From the NCBI GenBank assembly GCA_964542875.1, contig CAZIWA010000089.1, positions 1 through 22,679 of the forward strand: a DNA stretch of 22,679 bases, read 5' to 3'. Shown here piece by piece: positions 21,049-22,679 of the stretch. The notes below the pieces were generated by a model. It was not told where the DNA came from. It saw only the letters and a list, made by a program, of their open reading frames with translations, and made no database searches. Every line of letters begins with the position of its first letter. Position 1 is the first letter of the stretch. Position numbers and translations under genes: made by a program. The DNA is from CAZGOM01 sp964542875 (GTDB lineage: Bacteria; Planctomycetota; Phycisphaerae; Phycisphaerales; Phycisphaeraceae).

Positions 21049-22679
21049 ATGGCAAAGAACACCAAAACCACCAAGCCCACCGCACCCGCCGCAAAGCCTT
21101 CCGGCTCGCGCGCCGTCACCGCCATCGTCTGGACCCTGCTCTTTGCAAGCTGGGCCATCCTCTTCCTCTCCCTCATCAGTTACAGCCCCAAAGACCCGCC
21201 CACCGTCACCGTTTACCCGGCCAACACCGTCACGGCCAACTGGATCGGGCACTTTGGCGCCATCATCTCCCACAGCCTCTATCAAAACCTCGGCCCCGGC
21301 GTCTGGATCATGCTCATCGCGTCGATGATGCTCATGATCTCCGTCCTGCGCCAAAAGCCCGTCTCCCAGCTCGTGCTCCGCGGCATCGGCGTCGTCATGA
21401 TGGCCGTCATCTCCAGCGCCCTCATCGGCCTCCTCTTCCCCAACACCCTCGGCAACCGCCCCGAAACCTCAGGCGGCCTCCTCGCCCTCTACATCAACGA
21501 CCAGCTCCAGGGCAAGTTCGGCTTCCTGGGCACCCTCATCATCCACGCCTCGGGCTTCTGGATCGGCGCCATCATCACCCTTGATGAATTCGTCCTCTGG
21601 ATCCCCCGCAAAATCGCCGACGCCTGCATGAAGCTCCCCGAACTCTTCTCCCGCTTCACGCCAAACCCCGTCCTCGTCGGCAAGCTCTCCCTCCCCTGGA
21701 ACAAGAGGGCCAACGCCCCCCAGGCCAAGAACGATGAACTCAACGACGAAGTCTCCGACGAGCCTTCCGATGAACCCATGAACCCCGCCGACGCCATCCA
21801 GATGGAAGCCCGCGCCGTGGACCCCACCATCGGCACCGTCATCCAGCCCGGCGCCGCCAGCATCACCTTCGTCTCCAGCGATCTCCCCGACTCCACCACC
21901 CTCACCTCTGATTCGTCGCTCCCCGTCATGGTCAGCGACTCTTCCACCATCGACACCTCCTCGGTCACCTCCACCACCCCCGCAACCCCTGCGGCCCCCG
22001 CCCAGCCGGTGCAGGCGGCCCAGCCCGCCCCCGCCCAGGCCAAGCCCCAGGTGGAGCCCGTTAACCCCCGCGCGCAGCTCATGCAGGCCCCCCTGGTCAG
22101 CACCAGCATGGTCGCCACACCGGCCCCCGCCTTTGTGGACTCCACGCTCAACGCCCAGCCCCCCCGCCCCATCGCCGCCGTCGCCACCAACCCCCAAGCG
22201 GAGATCGAAGTCGACGAAGCCACCGAGCCCAGCGCTCCCGCCGCCTACATCGAAGAAAAGTCCGCCAAGGGCATGCCCGACGAAATCAAGGAAAAAATCC
22301 GTCAGCTCCAGATCAACATGGCCCCCCTGCCCAAGCCCGCCCCCATCGCCCTCCCCGTCGAGAAAGACCTCTCCGGCTACAAGTTCCCCGGCACCGACCT
22401 CCTGGAAGAGCCCGAGTCGAACTTCAACACCGAGATGGAGTCCTACATCCGCGATCAGGCCGTGCTGCTTGAATCCGCTCTCCAGCAATACCGCATCGAC
22501 GGCACCGTGGTCGGCATCGACTCCGGCCCCGTTATCACGCTTTACGAAATCCGCCTCGCCGCCGGCACCAAGGTCAACAGCTTGAACTCCGTCGCCTCTG
22601 ACCTTGCCCGCGCCCTCAAGGCCATCAACATCCGCATCGTCCCCAACATGGTCGGCAAGGACACCGTCGGCATCGAAGT
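21049..22679 (+). CDS. ftsK: DNA translocase FtsK, N-terminal part (3' end outside window)
   Basis: Septal DNA pump that clears chromosomes from the division site; 543 codons are present. After a Lys-rich start come four membrane helices: about 23-45, 77-104, 110-134 and 158-180. A low-complexity linker (about 215-440) is rich in Pro, Ala, Ser and Asp. The alpha domain then begins at Tyr444 (YKFPGTDLLEEPE) and continues LESALQQYRIDGTVVGIDSG, VITLYEIRLAAGTKVNSLNS and DLARALKAINIRIV. The window stops just before the Walker A motif. The ATG at 21049 follows AGGGAAGA by about 9 nt. The 182 bp upstream hold a small GCGG-aaaca-CCGC hairpin (20908-20920) and a TATAAA (20933-20938) with no good -35. 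An opposite-strand open frame across the linker is a composition artefact. Confidence 0.95.
   Translation, partial: MAKNTKTTKPTAPAAKPSGSRAVTAIVWTLLFASWAILFLSLISYSPKDPPTVTVYPANTVTANWIGHFGAIISHSLYQNLGPGVWIMLIASMMLMISVLRQKPVSQLVLRGIGVVMMAVISSALIGLLFPNTLGNRPETSGGLLALYINDQLQGKFGFLGTLIIHASGFWIGAIITLDEFVLWIPRKIADACMKLPELFSRFTPNPVLVGKLSLPWNKRANAPQAKNDELNDEVSDEPSDEPMNPADAIQMEARAVDPTIGTVIQPGAASITFVSSDLPDSTTLTSDSSLPVMVSDSSTIDTSSVTSTTPATPAAPAQPVQAAQPAPAQAKPQVEPVNPRAQLMQAPLVSTSMVATPAPAFVDSTLNAQPPRPIAAVATNPQAEIEVDEATEPSAPAAYIEEKSAKGMPDEIKEKIRQLQINMAPLPKPAPIALPVEKDLSGYKFPGTDLLEEPESNFNTEMESYIRDQAVLLESALQQYRIDGTVVGIDSGPVITLYEIRLAAGTKVNSLNSVASDLARALKAINIRIVPNMVGKDTVGIE

Noticed and set aside
21469..22488. 339-codon open frame on the minus strand
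   Set aside because: Antisense to the Pro/Ala/Ser-rich linker of ftsK; the translation is Gly/Asp-rich low complexity, produced by GC-rich codon bias of the real gene.
1..22679. tRNA genes, CRISPR arrays, insertion sequences
   Set aside because: No tRNA T-loop/acceptor pattern, no regularly spaced direct repeats and no transposase or integrase sequence were seen.

Overview
The window looks like a planctomycete chromosome, most likely from the class Phycisphaerae or a relative. The grounds are: high GC; three prepilin-type proteins, two with an intact H-X9-DG C-terminal motif; a PF12831-type FAD oxidoreductase; a beta-propeller glycosidase-like protein; a Q-rich Rho; and dense families of short palindromic intergenic repeats. 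Taxonomy is inferred from gene content alone. I see no tRNA, rRNA, CRISPR array, insertion sequence or phage gene.

Layout. 1-1880 is the 3' part of pyruvate phosphate dikinase (ppdK), closed by a strong intrinsic terminator. 2351-4850 is a probable three-gene plus-strand operon: a prepilin-like protein, a membrane-anchored CxxC protein and a soluble Cys-rich protein. It has a TTGACA-type promoter with a near-consensus Fur-box palindrome at the expected transcription start. About 180-bp direct repeats lie on both sides of it (1971-2149 and 4861-5040). 5069-9314 on the minus strand holds a lipoprotein, two tandem H-X9-DG prepilin paralogues and a small TIM-barrel protein related to sugar-phosphate isomerases. 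9646-12167, also minus, holds a secreted coiled-coil protein and a short Rho factor, with an 89-nt three-way-junction element between them and a long structured leader upstream of rho. 12867-14339 (minus) is a beta-propeller glycosidase-like protein. 14696-15493 contains a tiny two-helix membrane protein and a small membrane protein with an apparent frameshift. 15663-17372 (minus) is an FAD-dependent oxidoreductase, divergent from a PocR-AraC regulator (+). After that come a YfhO-type membrane protein, apparently starting at an ACG codon, and the N-terminal 543 codons of FtsK, cut by the window end.

How the genes work together. Housekeeping genes (ppdK, rho, ftsK) are interspersed with typical planctomycete accessory genes. 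The FAD oxidoreductase, the propeller protein, the TIM-barrel protein and the PocR-AraC regulator are consistent with carbohydrate or polyol use, but only the divergent placement of the regulator and the oxidoreductase links any of them. The most unusual unit is the Fur-boxed, repeat-flanked operon. Two of its three products carry CxxC motifs, so a metal-responsive envelope system is a reasonable but unproven idea.
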